Shown in pieces: positions 8,560 through 16,673 of a DNA stretch of 64,000 nucleotides. Position numbers and translations under genes: made by a program. How positions within the stretch are numbered: the stretch's first letter is position 1; each line of letters opens with the position of its first letter. The notes under the pieces were generated by a model. It was not told the origin of the DNA. It was given only the letters and a program-made list of their open reading frames with translations, and did not search any database. Origin of the DNA: Mariniblastus fucicola (GTDB taxonomy: Bacteria; Planctomycetota; Planctomycetia; Pirellulales; Pirellulaceae); NCBI RefSeq assembly GCF_008087665.1, contig NZ_CP042912.1, positions 5,394,001 to 5,458,000 on the forward strand. The letters run 5' to 3'.

Positions 8560-10093
8560 ACTGCTCGACATCGTTCTGAATTCTCGCGACCCGAGGCAAA
8601 CACAATGGCAACTGGAGAACCGATCTGCGCAGATTGCCGAACTTGATCCTCAAGGCGTTGACAGCCTGCTTGTTGCGTTGGTGGAAACGCTTGGTGACGC
8701 ACCGCAGGCCAATGCCGATACGGCGGCTTCCATTCAGATCCTGATCCACCGACTTTCTGCCAAGCCATCCGGACAAGCGTGGACCAACGCGAGGCTCAAC
8801 GCTGTCGAATCGCTGTATCGCAACGCCCCGATCGAAGCGGATTTGCGGAATCAACTGCTGCACTGGATAGCAGCCAGTGGTGACGTGGACGCGATGAAAC
8901 TGTGGGCCGAGTTGATCACGACGGAGCCTCCCGAACATCGCCTTGGCTTGGTGATGGCTTTTGCTCCATTGATGCACAAGGATTTTGATCCACCGCCCTG
9001 GCTGCAGGAAAAGTTGCTGGTCGAGGGTACGAGCCACATGCAGATCGCTCCGCTGGTTTTCGACGTGTTCAACTTTTGGTTTCGTTCTGAGAAAGTTTCA
9101 AAGCACCCTGCCGAACCGCGGCTGGACCATTTACTGACGTTGTTTGGTCAGCTGATCGGGCAGCTTGGCAAGATCGAAGAAGGCAACATTCGCAAGGACG
9201 TCGATTTGCTGACGCTAAATTTGCAGATCTCCGACAGCGTTTCTCTCGTCGTCAGTTTGTGCGATTTCTTCGGACTGCTGGAATCCGATTTGGCCAAACC
9301 GAAACTTCACCAGGCGATGGCGCTCAAGCATCGTCGCGTGCAAACAGAAGCGTCCGCGGCGCTGGCGAGATTGGGCGAAGAAGAAGGCAAAGAAATGCTG
9401 ATCAGTCTGGCAGAGGAACCGGTTGCGCGGCTTCGCGTGTTGAATTACGCGGAAGAACTGGGTTTCCTGAAAGACGTTTCGCTTGAGTGGCAGGGTGAGA
9501 TCGCGACGGCCGAAAGCCATCTGGCGATTTGGCTTTCCGATCCGCGACAAGTCGGTTTCGCGCCGGCGGAGATCAAACTGATTGACAATCGCGAACTGAA
9601 TTGGCCCAGCTACGACCATCCGGTTCAGTGCTACCTGTTCGACTATCGATACGGACTCAAAGACGACGCTCCCGGAAACGTTGGCATCTGCGGTCCGATG
9701 ACTCATGCGTTTCCCGCCGACCTTCGCGGGCTCAGCCAGGACGACATGTATGCCGCGTTTGCGGGTTGGCAAACCGTTCACGAAGAAATCTTTGTCACCA
9801 CGATCGATCGGGCGAAGGCAGCCGCTCCGGATGACATCTCCGCATTGGAGAATCGGATGCAAGGGATCGAAGACGGTGTCGTAGAAAAAGTCGAACTCGT
9901 CGGCAACTTTTTTGGGCAATGGATTCTGCTTGCATCCGGTGAAACTGAAGGCAGTTCGGCAACGCTGGTGGTCGACGAAGAAGACGAATTCTGGATTGGC
10001 TGCGGCAACCCAAATGCACCGATCGATGCCGAAACGGTTTGGTCGATCGTACAAGGCCGCAAGCTTCTGGCGCACTTCAATGACGATGTTTGA
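8552..10093 (+). CDS. HEAT-repeat-like protein of unknown function
   Basis: I do not recognise a named family. The 513-residue protein is soluble, acidic and without a signal peptide. Its first two thirds are helical and look like degenerate HEAT/armadillo repeats (for example the block LKHRRVQTEASAALARLGEE and its neighbour LISLAEEPVARLRVLNYAEE). The last third (after about residue 330, from QVGFAPAEIKLIDNREL) is a mixed domain rich in aromatic residues (WPSYDHPVQCYLFDYRYG) that resembles planctomycete proteins of unknown role. The TTG start overlaps the dusA stop by 8 bp, so it is probably co-translated with dusA, hinting at a link with tRNA or simply co-transcription. It is convergent with the retron reverse transcriptase. 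Confidence 0.75.
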   Translation: MTELLDIVLNSRDPRQTQWQLENRSAQIAELDPQGVDSLLVALVETLGDAPQANADTAASIQILIHRLSAKPSGQAWTNARLNAVESLYRNAPIEADLRNQLLHWIAASGDVDAMKLWAELITTEPPEHRLGLVMAFAPLMHKDFDPPPWLQEKLLVEGTSHMQIAPLVFDVFNFWFRSEKVSKHPAEPRLDHLLTLFGQLIGQLGKIEEGNIRKDVDLLTLNLQISDSVSLVVSLCDFFGLLESDLAKPKLHQAMALKHRRVQTEASAALARLGEEEGKEMLISLAEEPVARLRVLNYAEELGFLKDVSLEWQGEIATAESHLAIWLSDPRQVGFAPAEIKLIDNRELNWPSYDHPVQCYLFDYRYGLKDDAPGNVGICGPMTHAFPADLRGLSQDDMYAAFAGWQTVHEEIFVTTIDRAKAAAPDDISALENRMQGIEDGVVEKVELVGNFFGQWILLASGETEGSSATLVVDEEDEFWIGCGNPNAPIDAETVWSIVQGRKLLAHFNDDV

Positions 10094-10187
10094 TCGTATC
10101 AGTTCAAGCTTCGAAAATTGACGTGCGAGATGAGTTTCGATTGCCTGCGCATGCTTCTGTGCATCGCCTTGTCATCGAAAATTTCGC

Positions 10188-11204
10188 TTACCACTCAATT
10201 CGCTCCAACAGCTTTCGAAGCTTCTCGCCACGCCCGCGGTTCAGCATCTCCACCCACTGAACGCGTCCTTCGAGATGCTGCCGAAAGGCCGGATGGTTAT
10301 CCCGGTTTTGGGATGTTGGCCCGCTCCGAACGCAGTTGTGCAAAATGGCCTTGAGCCTGTCAAAATTCTCCCGCGGAACATTCAGTTTCTCGTTGAGCAC
10401 GATTCCGGCTGCGAATTGCCGCTGGCTTGCCCGTGCCAGTCGGGTTTTTCGATAGTTGATTTCAAAGCCCTCTTCAATCGCGATCGCGCCGACGTGAGCC
10501 CGAAGCCGACCTGATTGACGCGCCAAATCCGAATCGCCGGAAAACAGAATGTCATCCGCATATCGTGAGTAGCAAACTCCGCCGACAGATCTGGCCAAAC
10601 CTGAAAGCCGTGCGTCAAGTCGATAGGCGCACAGGTTCGCGATCGCCGGAGACGTCGGAGCACCTTGCGGCAAATGCCGACGAAGATGCTTCGGAGACTG
10701 CACGCTAAAGGTCGCCCGAGGATGCTCGACAGAAAGGATACGAGGGCTCGTTTGAACCGTCGTCAACATGGCAATACTGTTCGCAACATCGCAAGGATAG
10801 CCAGAATTCCGCAGCAACCCTGCCACCCGTCCAGTGGTTACCGAAGTAAAGAAATCGGTCAGATCAAAGCGCCAACATACATCTTTGCCGACATGCGGTT
10901 TCACAAAATCGATCACACTTCGGTTCCGGCAAAACCCGAACGCGAGAACATGCGGAGGCATTGCGTTGAAGATCGTGTCGAGCAGAATCCGTTGCACATA
11001 TCGCAGTCTGGATCGAGGCGCTTCAATCAGCCGCCATCCGCCAGAGCGTTTCCGGATCCAGTGACTTCGATAGTGCCTGGACCAGGAATCGGGAGCGCTT
11101 CGTCGACCGCAAGGGTTGGCCAGCCAACGCAGCTGCTCCGGTTCGATTTCCAGAAGGTTGGCCAGTTGCAGAAGAGTTCTGATTTTGGGGACTGGAAACT
11201 TCAT
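10188..11204 (-). CDS. Retron-type reverse transcriptase
   Basis: A 338-residue RNA-directed DNA polymerase. Fingers and palm motifs: KRSGGWRLIEAP near residue 52 (RT1), GFCRNRSVIDFVKPHV (region X equivalent, the His kept but NAxxH replaced by FVKPH), DLTDFFTSV 114-122 with the first catalytic Asp, LPQGAPTSPAIANL from 178, and YADD at 215-218 with the catalytic Asp pair. The retron thumb block is present, with AAG in place of the usual VTG followed by NEKLNVPR (about 265-278). There is no maturase domain and no fused effector, which argues against a group II intron. The gene lies 25 nt after the a2 arm of a predicted msr-msd RNA on the same strand, the classical retron order. The ATG at 11204 is chosen; an in-frame TTG is at 11210 and an in-frame TGA lies just upstream. 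Confidence 0.93.
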   Translation of the reverse strand: MKFPVPKIRTLLQLANLLEIEPEQLRWLANPCGRRSAPDSWSRHYRSHWIRKRSGGWRLIEAPRSRLRYVQRILLDTIFNAMPPHVLAFGFCRNRSVIDFVKPHVGKDVCWRFDLTDFFTSVTTGRVAGLLRNSGYPCDVANSIAMLTTVQTSPRILSVEHPRATFSVQSPKHLRRHLPQGAPTSPAIANLCAYRLDARLSGLARSVGGVCYSRYADDILFSGDSDLARQSGRLRAHVGAIAIEEGFEINYRKTRLARASQRQFAAGIVLNEKLNVPRENFDRLKAILHNCVRSGPTSQNRDNHPAFRQHLEGRVQWVEMLNRGRGEKLRKLLERIEW

Positions 11205-11228
11205 CGACAATTCGAAGCATTGGAAAAC

Positions 11229-11383
11229 CCTTTCCGATTCAACGTGTCATGCCAGCAGTGAAATCAGGGGCGTCGGTAGGCGCCCGGTCTTTCACGCAAA
11301 CGCGTTTGCAACGTCCAGTTAAACCACGGGGTAACCCCGCAGAGGATCTTTCGAAATGAAACATCCAGCTTGAATCGGAAAGG
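11229..11383 (-). ncRNA. Predicted retron msr-msd non-coding RNA
   Basis: The 155-nt region directly upstream of the reverse transcriptase has the layout of a retron RNA. The a1 arm, CCTTTCCGATTCAA (minus strand, 11383 to 11370), is perfectly complementary to the a2 arm TTGAATCGGAAAGG (11242 to 11229), and three G-U pairs extend it. A1 is followed at once by GC, giving AAGC, with G11369 as candidate branching guanosine. Next comes a 9-bp hairpin with one mismatch (11366 to 11344; loop ATTTC), similar to the GGATG...ATCC hairpin with a TTTCG loop in msr of retron Ec86. Then a GC-rich hairpin CGGGGTTACCCCG (11339-11327), a palindrome GCAAACGCGTTTGC (11309-11296) and a long hairpin (11297-11255; arms GCGTGAAA and TTTCACTGC around GGGCG/CGCCC) that would lie in msd. 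The msr/msd border cannot be fixed by eye. Confidence 0.85.
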
Positions 11384-11389
11384 ACCAGT

Positions 11390-11418
11390 ATTTGAGAGTG
11401 GCTTCTGGCCTGTGTCAA
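11390..11418 (-). promoter_or_regulatory. Sigma70-like promoter of the retron RNA
   Basis: On the minus strand a perfect -35 box TTGACA (11418-11413) is followed after exactly 17 bp by TCAAAT (11395-11390; four of six matches to TATAAT). Transcription would start about 7 nt further on, at 11383, the first base of the a1 arm. It sits between the HTTM gene stop and the retron RNA, so the retron appears to have its own promoter. Confidence 0.75.
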
Positions 11419-11471
11419 ACAACTTCGCGTTGAAGTTAGCGAAACGCAAGCCGGCCGGTCGACAGCTCGTG

Positions 11472-12350
11472 TCAGTCGCGTTGCCCGACGAAAGCAAGGT
11501 TTGCGACCAACATGATCAAGCCAAATTCCAACATCCCCATGCACAGGCCGATTCCCAGATGCAGCGGAACGGCGAGGGCCAGCATGACGGGGCGTGTTAG
11601 TTTCGGCCAGATCAAGGCAACGTAGCCGATTTCAAAAACGAGCGTTACCAACGTCATCAAACTGATAAACCACATGTGATCGGCCAACCAGGTCATGTCG
11701 AGAGTTTGATACTCGTAGCTGGCGACCGCTCCCCAGATGGCTTCTCCGTTCCACCAGGTTTCTCCCTGGCATTTCCCCAGCCCGGCAAACAGATAAACGA
11801 TGCACAAGTGAATTTGCATCAGACGAATCGCGATGTTGTTGCCAACGGAAGTGTTTGCTTTCTGTCCACCGATCCCCAGTTTACGAGCCAGCGAAAACGA
11901 GCCGCCACAATTGCTGATCGCCAGATACAAGGTTAGAAATCCAGTGATCTGATCCAGCCCAAACAGAGCTCCTGTCGCGCGGTTGGCGTACGAGATAACC
12001 AGCAAAGCGGTGGCAATGCCCGTGACCCGCGTCCAGAATCCAAGGGCGAACAAAAGCATCACAATCAGTGCCGCGATGTGAACGACAAACAGAATCGAGG
12101 GCGACGAGATCCAGTCGAAGTGACTCCATGCGAAAACGGATTCAAAGAACCGGCTTCGATAGGCCAGCGGCAACATGCCTTCGGATCCCAAAAACTGGCT
12201 CAACAGCGGCGTCCAAACCAGGTGCGTGTAGAACGCGATCAAGCCAGTCAACAGCCGAATCAACCCCAGCATCTTTCCATCGCGAGGCGTGAACCAAAAG
12301 GAATCCCAAGCGTCGCAGACTGAACGAATCCATTTTGAAAGTCCGATCAT
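11472..12350 (-). CDS. HTTM-domain integral membrane protein
   Basis: A 292-residue membrane protein of the HTTM type, the family that includes the membrane part of vitamin K-dependent gamma-glutamyl carboxylase. About seven to eight hydrophobic segments are visible. Family-typical features include the N-terminal LGLIRLLTGLIAFYTHLVW segment, the YANRATGALFGLDQITGFL loop and the WWNGEAIWGA motif after a helix containing YLFAGLGKCQGE. The C-terminal beta-sandwich of true carboxylases is missing, so carboxylase activity should not be assumed. Its ATG overlaps the stop of the upstream gene by 4 bp (ATGA), a strong sign of translational coupling with that 267-residue protein. Confidence 0.87.
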   Translation of the reverse strand: MIGLSKWIRSVCDAWDSFWFTPRDGKMLGLIRLLTGLIAFYTHLVWTPLLSQFLGSEGMLPLAYRSRFFESVFAWSHFDWISSPSILFVVHIAALIVMLLFALGFWTRVTGIATALLVISYANRATGALFGLDQITGFLTLYLAISNCGGSFSLARKLGIGGQKANTSVGNNIAIRLMQIHLCIVYLFAGLGKCQGETWWNGEAIWGAVASYEYQTLDMTWLADHMWFISLMTLVTLVFEIGYVALIWPKLTRPVMLALAVPLHLGIGLCMGMLEFGLIMLVANLAFVGQRD

Positions 12351-13150
12351 GGCGAACCTCGCTCACCGCGTGCAGGCAAAGGTTCGGTCACGACCTGTTC
12401 CGCATCTGGCAGCTGCTCGTTGGAGGAAGCAAGCCCGAGTTCTTTCGCTGTGAACGATCCGATCATCGGAGGCTGATCCGGTTTGAGAAACCGGGCGTCA
12501 CCCAGTTTGGCGCCTTCCTGAACCTCGACCGGGTGCGGAATCTCACGCTCGCGAACGTACAGTTCTATTTTCGTGCCGCCATGAACCTGCAGCAGCTTTC
12601 TGGCAACAGACTGGACCAGATCGTCGATTCGCTGACGAACGTTCTTGTAGGACTTTTTCTGAACTTCTATGTCGGCCCGAATTTGCGACGCGATTTCGTG
12701 ATGTCCAGCGATCTGCTTTTCGGTCGCAAGTCGTTCCAGTTGCCTGATTCGATCCTGAAAATCGGCCTCAGGCGGAGTCATCAGATGCTCAGTCCAAATG
12801 GTTTCGCTAAGCATGAACCAACGATGGTACTCCAATCGCGGAAACCCGGTCGTCGCGTCGTCGCGATCGGGAATGCGACCTTTGGTGACACTTCCATCTG
12901 CCATTGTGATTTGAAATTCAACCAGGTGGGACGGTCCAGGATTGGGGGCGAAGAATCGATATCCGTGGCCAAGAAAAAGTGCCCGGTGGATTGGCCCAAC
13001 GGTCTTTGCCAACGGCCGAGTCAGTGACTCAGACCCAACCGGGTTCGAGAGCGGACCAAGGATCAGCACAAACAGATAGAACCCAAGCGTGCAAGACAGC
13101 ACTCGCTTCAGCGGCTTCGAAATTGCGTTCTCACTCGACGATGTGCCCAT
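12347..13150 (-). CDS. HTTM-partner membrane-anchored protein, unknown function
   Basis: I do not recognise a characterised family. The 267-residue protein has one N-terminal hydrophobic segment (about residues 17-35, LSCTLGFYLFVLILGPLSN) and then a soluble domain presumably outside the cytoplasm. This contains HRALFLGHGYRFFAPNPGPS, a beta-rich stretch (HLVEFQITMADGSVTKGRIP) and a helical region around residues 120-190, followed by a strand-rich IELYVREREIP. Proteins of this kind, with the FFAPNPGPSHLVEF block, are encoded next to HTTM proteins in planctomycetes. The coupled overlap with the downstream HTTM gene suggests that the two form a membrane complex. The C-terminus is Pro/Glu-rich and probably disordered. 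Confidence 0.72.
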   Translation of the reverse strand: MGTSSSENAISKPLKRVLSCTLGFYLFVLILGPLSNPVGSESLTRPLAKTVGPIHRALFLGHGYRFFAPNPGPSHLVEFQITMADGSVTKGRIPDRDDATTGFPRLEYHRWFMLSETIWTEHLMTPPEADFQDRIRQLERLATEKQIAGHHEIASQIRADIEVQKKSYKNVRQRIDDLVQSVARKLLQVHGGTKIELYVREREIPHPVEVQEGAKLGDARFLKPDQPPMIGSFTAKELGLASSNEQLPDAEQVVTEPLPARGERGSP

Positions 13151-13282
13151 CCAAACAGTCTAGTTGGGAGCCACACGCCGCAATGAGATTCGACGTTCCT
13201 CTGAGCCGTAGACGAAAGGTAGCTGCGTCAATGGCAGGACTATGCCGATTCTGACGGTTGAACCAGCGACGCGGTCGGCAGC

Positions 13283-14107
13283 CTAGCCAGCTTCGGCACG
13301 CGGCGGATGGAAGTTGTGGTGGCGACGAGAACAGCGTTCCTTGAATTCCGCCAGAGCTGACTCCCGATCGTCGTCGGAGCGAAACGCACGAGCCAAAGTT
13401 TGGTCCAGGAACTGATGCGATCGTTTGAAAACCACGTCGTCGGCTTTGAGGTAACGGCGAACGAATTGCCGATCGTTCTCCGAAATTTCGGCGTCCTTCT
13501 TGGATACGTTTGCCCGCACGTAGCTCAGGTCCGAAAACACGGTCGGAAAAAGTCGTTCCATGCAGATGCACGATTCATCGAAACGCTCAATCGGAAACAG
13601 GAACGCGCGGCCTGTCGCAAGCGCGTTTTCGATCACGGACATGTCGTCGTTTCCGCGACCACAATTGAGAAAGTAAATCTGGCTGTTTGTCTGAGGGTGG
13701 ACGTATTGGTCTACCAGTTCCGCGTTGGCAAATTCACGAAAGCTCATCCGCTGCGCAATGCAATTGACTTCTTCGAAGTGACGATGGAAGAAGTATCGCG
13801 AAATGAATCGTTCGACCGGTTCGCGAACGTAGCTGATCGCGTGAACGTTGGCTTCTTCATGATTCCATGGAAGGTCGAGCGAAAGTTTGTGGTCGCTCAT
13901 GCATCGCACCCACGGGTGGCAGCGCACGATTTCGCTGACGTCTTCGCGAGTGTACTGCTTTGTCTCCAATAGCGAGTTGGAGTTATAGAATCCGTCGCCA
14001 AAGTTGCGGTTCATCAACTGTCGCAGCGTCGAACCTCCGGCTTTGGGGACGTGCACGTGCAGCCATGCCTGGCGCAAAGGAGGCGATTTGGGTTGGGTTT
14101 CGGTCAT
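13283..14107 (-). CDS. Sulfotransferase family protein
   Basis: A 274-residue soluble protein with the PAPS-binding P-loop of sulfotransferases near the N-terminus (HVHVPKAGGSTLRQLMNRNF; the KxGxS/T loop matches Sulfotransfer_2-type carbohydrate sulfotransferases). The 3'-phosphate-binding segment ISYVREPVERFISRYFF follows at about residues 90-107. It would move sulfate from PAPS to a sugar or other hydroxyl acceptor, probably in exopolysaccharide or surface glycans. Length and the order of the two motifs fit the family. The gene stands alone between the HTTM pair and the FloA operon; no glycosyltransferase is nearby to name the acceptor. Confidence 0.87.
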   Translation of the reverse strand: MTETQPKSPPLRQAWLHVHVPKAGGSTLRQLMNRNFGDGFYNSNSLLETKQYTREDVSEIVRCHPWVRCMSDHKLSLDLPWNHEEANVHAISYVREPVERFISRYFFHRHFEEVNCIAQRMSFREFANAELVDQYVHPQTNSQIYFLNCGRGNDDMSVIENALATGRAFLFPIERFDESCICMERLFPTVFSDLSYVRANVSKKDAEISENDRQFVRRYLKADDVVFKRSHQFLDQTLARAFRSDDDRESALAEFKERCSRRHHNFHPPRAEAG

Positions 14108-14282
14108 GTTTGCATTCTAGAGGAGGCGTCCCGTGAGTCCAATATCAACCGAAATCCATAACCGACCGAAGATGATCATCGAGAGAGAAATTCTGGCTCA
14201 CGAAAATGGCGGCGTCACTTTGTGCGATCAACATTTCGGATCGCGGCCGGATTGGATCAGAAGATGAACGCTTGCTGGAGGC

Positions 14283-14942
14283 CTACGCTGCTTCAATGGC
14301 GTCTTGAACCTGCCGTCGCTCAGCGGTTTGCGAATCGCAAAGTGACAGCTGATAATTGACCACGGCCAACATCACTGGCGTCCGCTTTACGGCTTTGAAC
14401 TTCAGTAACAGATTGGCAATTTTGCTGGCTTCCTCGAATCTTTCGGCGCGACGCAACACATCGACCAGCGTGGTGGCCAAGGTTGCCTGTTCTTCGCTGT
14501 CTTCGAAAGGCTGCATCTTCACCAGCAGGTCAGCTGACTGATTGCGAAACGATTTCGCCAACTCGTCAGCATCGGCATCGTCGCAACTCCAGGCAGCCCG
14601 AAGCAGAGCCGTCGCAGCGATCTCCCGATCGTGGGCGTTGAGCAGTGCACAGAGCGCGAACCGACGAGCAATTTCAGGAATCTCGGAACGGGAAATCATT
14701 GCCTGATAGGGCTCGGAATCCACGATCGACTTCGCATTTTCGCTTTCCTGGGCCAGGTCGACACTGACGTAGTGACAGGAATGACACTCCTGAAACCAGA
14801 CGTGCATCGTTTCACGTTCCATGGGTGGCGGGCGCAAGTCGAGGTCGGGGCTGCCCATCGTGTTGGTACTGCCGAGCATCGAGCATTCGTTCTCGCTACC
14901 GCAGATACAGCAAATTTGCGTTTCCGAAAAGTAGGTCGTCAT
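14283..14942 (-). CDS. Zinc-ribbon / helical-repeat protein of the FloA operon, unknown function
   Basis: A 219-residue soluble protein. The N-terminus carries cysteine pairs, CCICGS and CHSCHY, about 40 residues apart, which look like a zinc ribbon (similar in outline to DUF2225 proteins). The remainder is helical with TPR-like spacing (ALCALLNAHDREIAATALLR; then VDVLRRAERFEEASKIANLL). No catalytic motif is seen. Its ATG overlaps the stop of the upstream 173-residue gene by 4 bp (ATGA), and both lie downstream of floA on the same strand, so all three are probably one operon. A role in sensing or scaffolding at FloA membrane domains is only a guess from position. Confidence 0.75.
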   Translation of the reverse strand: MTTYFSETQICCICGSENECSMLGSTNTMGSPDLDLRPPPMERETMHVWFQECHSCHYVSVDLAQESENAKSIVDSEPYQAMISRSEIPEIARRFALCALLNAHDREIAATALLRAAWSCDDADADELAKSFRNQSADLLVKMQPFEDSEEQATLATTLVDVLRRAERFEEASKIANLLLKFKAVKRTPVMLAVVNYQLSLCDSQTAERRQVQDAIEAA

Positions 14943-15460
14943 TCGTCATCATCTTCAAAATCGGGACGCTTGAGAATTTCGGCAATCAGAATCGATTGAC
15001 GAACGGAACTGGGATCCTGCAACATCCGAAACAGCCCCGAGGCGACTGAGTTATTGTTCGCATCACGAATCAGCTCGTCGGTGGCTCCCTTGCCCGATCC
15101 CAACAGCCCCACATCGTGATCGAACACCTGATCCAGATGGGCTTCCAACCGCTCATCTGCCTGTTCAATATTTTCGGCCAGATAATCGCCGTGGTCGGCA
15201 ACGTCTGATACATCGATGTGCCGACGAACGTGGTCAGCAACCGACTCTTCGCCGATCGAATGGGGCTGCTGTTCAGGAAAAGCCATTCGCTCCGGAACGA
15301 TATCACGTTCGGAAATCGTATGCCGCGGAGCAGGCTTGGGAGGCTGACGCTGTGCCGGAGGCCGCTGAGCAGGCGGGCGTTGTTGACCGCCACCGCCTTG
15401 TTGGGCTTGCTTGCGCCGTTCGGCCGCGCGTCGCAAGAATTCTTCGATGTCTCGGGCCAT
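14939..15460 (-). CDS. Proline/glutamine-rich hypothetical protein of the FloA operon
   Basis: A 173-residue protein with no transmembrane segment. Residues 1-20 are a charged helix (MARDIEEFLRRAAERRKQAQ); residues 21-45 are a Gly/Gln/Pro-rich linker with repeated QRPPAQRPPAQ; the remainder is acidic and helical, ending in DFEDDDE. It resembles conserved planctomycete proteins found just downstream of floA. It lies 87 bp after floA and is translationally coupled to the next gene. The disordered linker and charged N-terminal helix would suit a tethering or assembly role, but no function is known. Confidence 0.75.
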   Translation of the reverse strand: MARDIEEFLRRAAERRKQAQQGGGGQQRPPAQRPPAQRQPPKPAPRHTISERDIVPERMAFPEQQPHSIGEESVADHVRRHIDVSDVADHGDYLAENIEQADERLEAHLDQVFDHDVGLLGSGKGATDELIRDANNNSVASGLFRMLQDPSSVRQSILIAEILKRPDFEDDDE

Positions 15461-15547
15461 GGAATTTCCTGCCAGTTCGAAAAGCGGCTACAGGGCTACA
15501 GAATAGCGAATCGCCTGGTGACCAACGTTAATTTTCGGGTTCAGAGT

Positions 15548-16642
15548 TTAGCTGCCTGGTTGCGAAGTACGTTTCTCACCAGCGGTCGAGATCGATTTTC
15601 GCATGTCTGTATCGGCCTGAACGTTTCGCAATTTGTAGTAGTCCAGGATCGCCAACTTGCCGGCCCGGAAACTGTCAGCCATCGCCTTGGGGACGTCCGC
15701 TTCAGCCTCCACAAGTTTCGCCCGCATCTCTTCGATACCGGCGATATTTTCCTGTTCTTGGGCAACCGCCATCGCGCGGCGACCTTCTGCACGTGCACGA
15801 GCCACGCGTGTATCAGCTTCCGCCTGGTCCGCTTCCAGTCGAGCACCGATATTGTCACCGACATCAATGTCCGCGATGTCAATCGATACGATCTCGAAAG
15901 CTGTCTGCGAATCGAGTCGCCGAGCGAGTACCGTTTTGGAGATAACGTCCGGGTTTTCCAGAACCGAGGTGTGTTTCTCTGATCCGATCGCACTCACGAT
16001 ACCTTCGCCAACGCGAGCGATGATGGTTTCTTCTTTGGCACCACCGATCAGTTGTTGCAGGTTTGAGCGAACCGTCACGCGAGCTCGCACTTTCAGCTGA
16101 ATTCCATCCTGAGCCACCGCATCGAGCGACTTCTTTGCTGACCCGCGAGCCGGACAATCGATGACGCGAGGATAAACGCTCGTTTGGACCGCTTCGAGAA
16201 CGTTCCGTCCCGCCAGATCAATCGCTGACGCTTCCCGAAAGCTCAGCTGAATCGTTTTGGCCTTGTTGGCCGCAATCAGAGATCGGATTACGAGCGGAAC
16301 ATTGCCGCCGGCCATATAGTGAGCTTCGAGGCTCTTGGTCGTTATTTCCGGATCATCCAGTCCGGCCTGCACAGCCATGATTTTGCTGGGCACGATGACG
16401 CTGGCTTTGACCTTTCGAAAATACATCCCGACCAGGTCACCAAGCGACACACCGGCGCCCGTGAACACAGACTGAATCCACCACCGAAGCATGCTCAACA
16501 GGAAGAACCCGATGATCATCATGACGAAGATCACGACGAGGGTTCCAACGAAGATCGCAATTTGGACGGGCTTGCTCATTTGAGCCAGCAAGGTCGTCGC
16601 AAAAACGTCGGCTTGCGCAAAACCGATTGGCATCAATTGCAT
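15548..16642 (-). CDS. floA: Flotillin-like protein FloA
   Basis: A 364-residue SPFH-family scaffold of functional membrane microdomains. The N-terminus has the hydrophobic hairpin typical of FloA (about residues 25-52, [20 protein letters not shown] and on). It is followed by the FloA signature [23 protein letters not shown] region, the SPFH domain with [20 protein letters not shown] and [13 protein letters not shown], and a C-terminal Glu/Ala/Arg-rich helix ([20 protein letters not shown]) used for oligomerisation. Length matches B. subtilis FloA (331 residues) with a short N-terminal extension. FloA organises signalling and secretion complexes in the inner membrane. It heads a probable three-gene operon on the minus strand. 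Confidence 0.95.
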   Translation of the reverse strand: MQLMPIGFAQADVFATTLLAQMSKPVQIAIFVGTLVVIFVMMIIGFFLLSMLRWWIQSVFTGAGVSLGDLVGMYFRKVKASVIVPSKIMAVQAGLDDPEITTKSLEAHYMAGGNVPLVIRSLIAANKAKTIQLSFREASAIDLAGRNVLEAVQTSVYPRVIDCPARGSAKKSLDAVAQDGIQLKVRARVTVRSNLQQLIGGAKEETIIARVGEGIVSAIGSEKHTSVLENPDVISKTVLARRLDSQTAFEIVSIDIADIDVGDNIGARLEADQAEADTRVARARAEGRRAMAVAQEQENIAGIEEMRAKLVEAEADVPKAMADSFRAGKLAILDYYKLRNVQADTDMRKSISTAGEKRTSQPGS

Positions 16643-16673
16643 ATTGTTGTCCAGAATCAGAGGTGAGTATTGG

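Noticed and set aside
10188-11204. RT as part of a group II intron or diversity-generating retroelement
   Set aside because: No maturase or endonuclease domain, no domain V-like RNA, and no template/variable repeat pair; the a1/a2 arms fit a retron.
11023-11220. 65-codon frame starting at ATG 11220 with a good ribosome site
   Set aside because: It overlaps the RT out of frame and its sequence is unlike any protein; kept only as a note on RT start choice.
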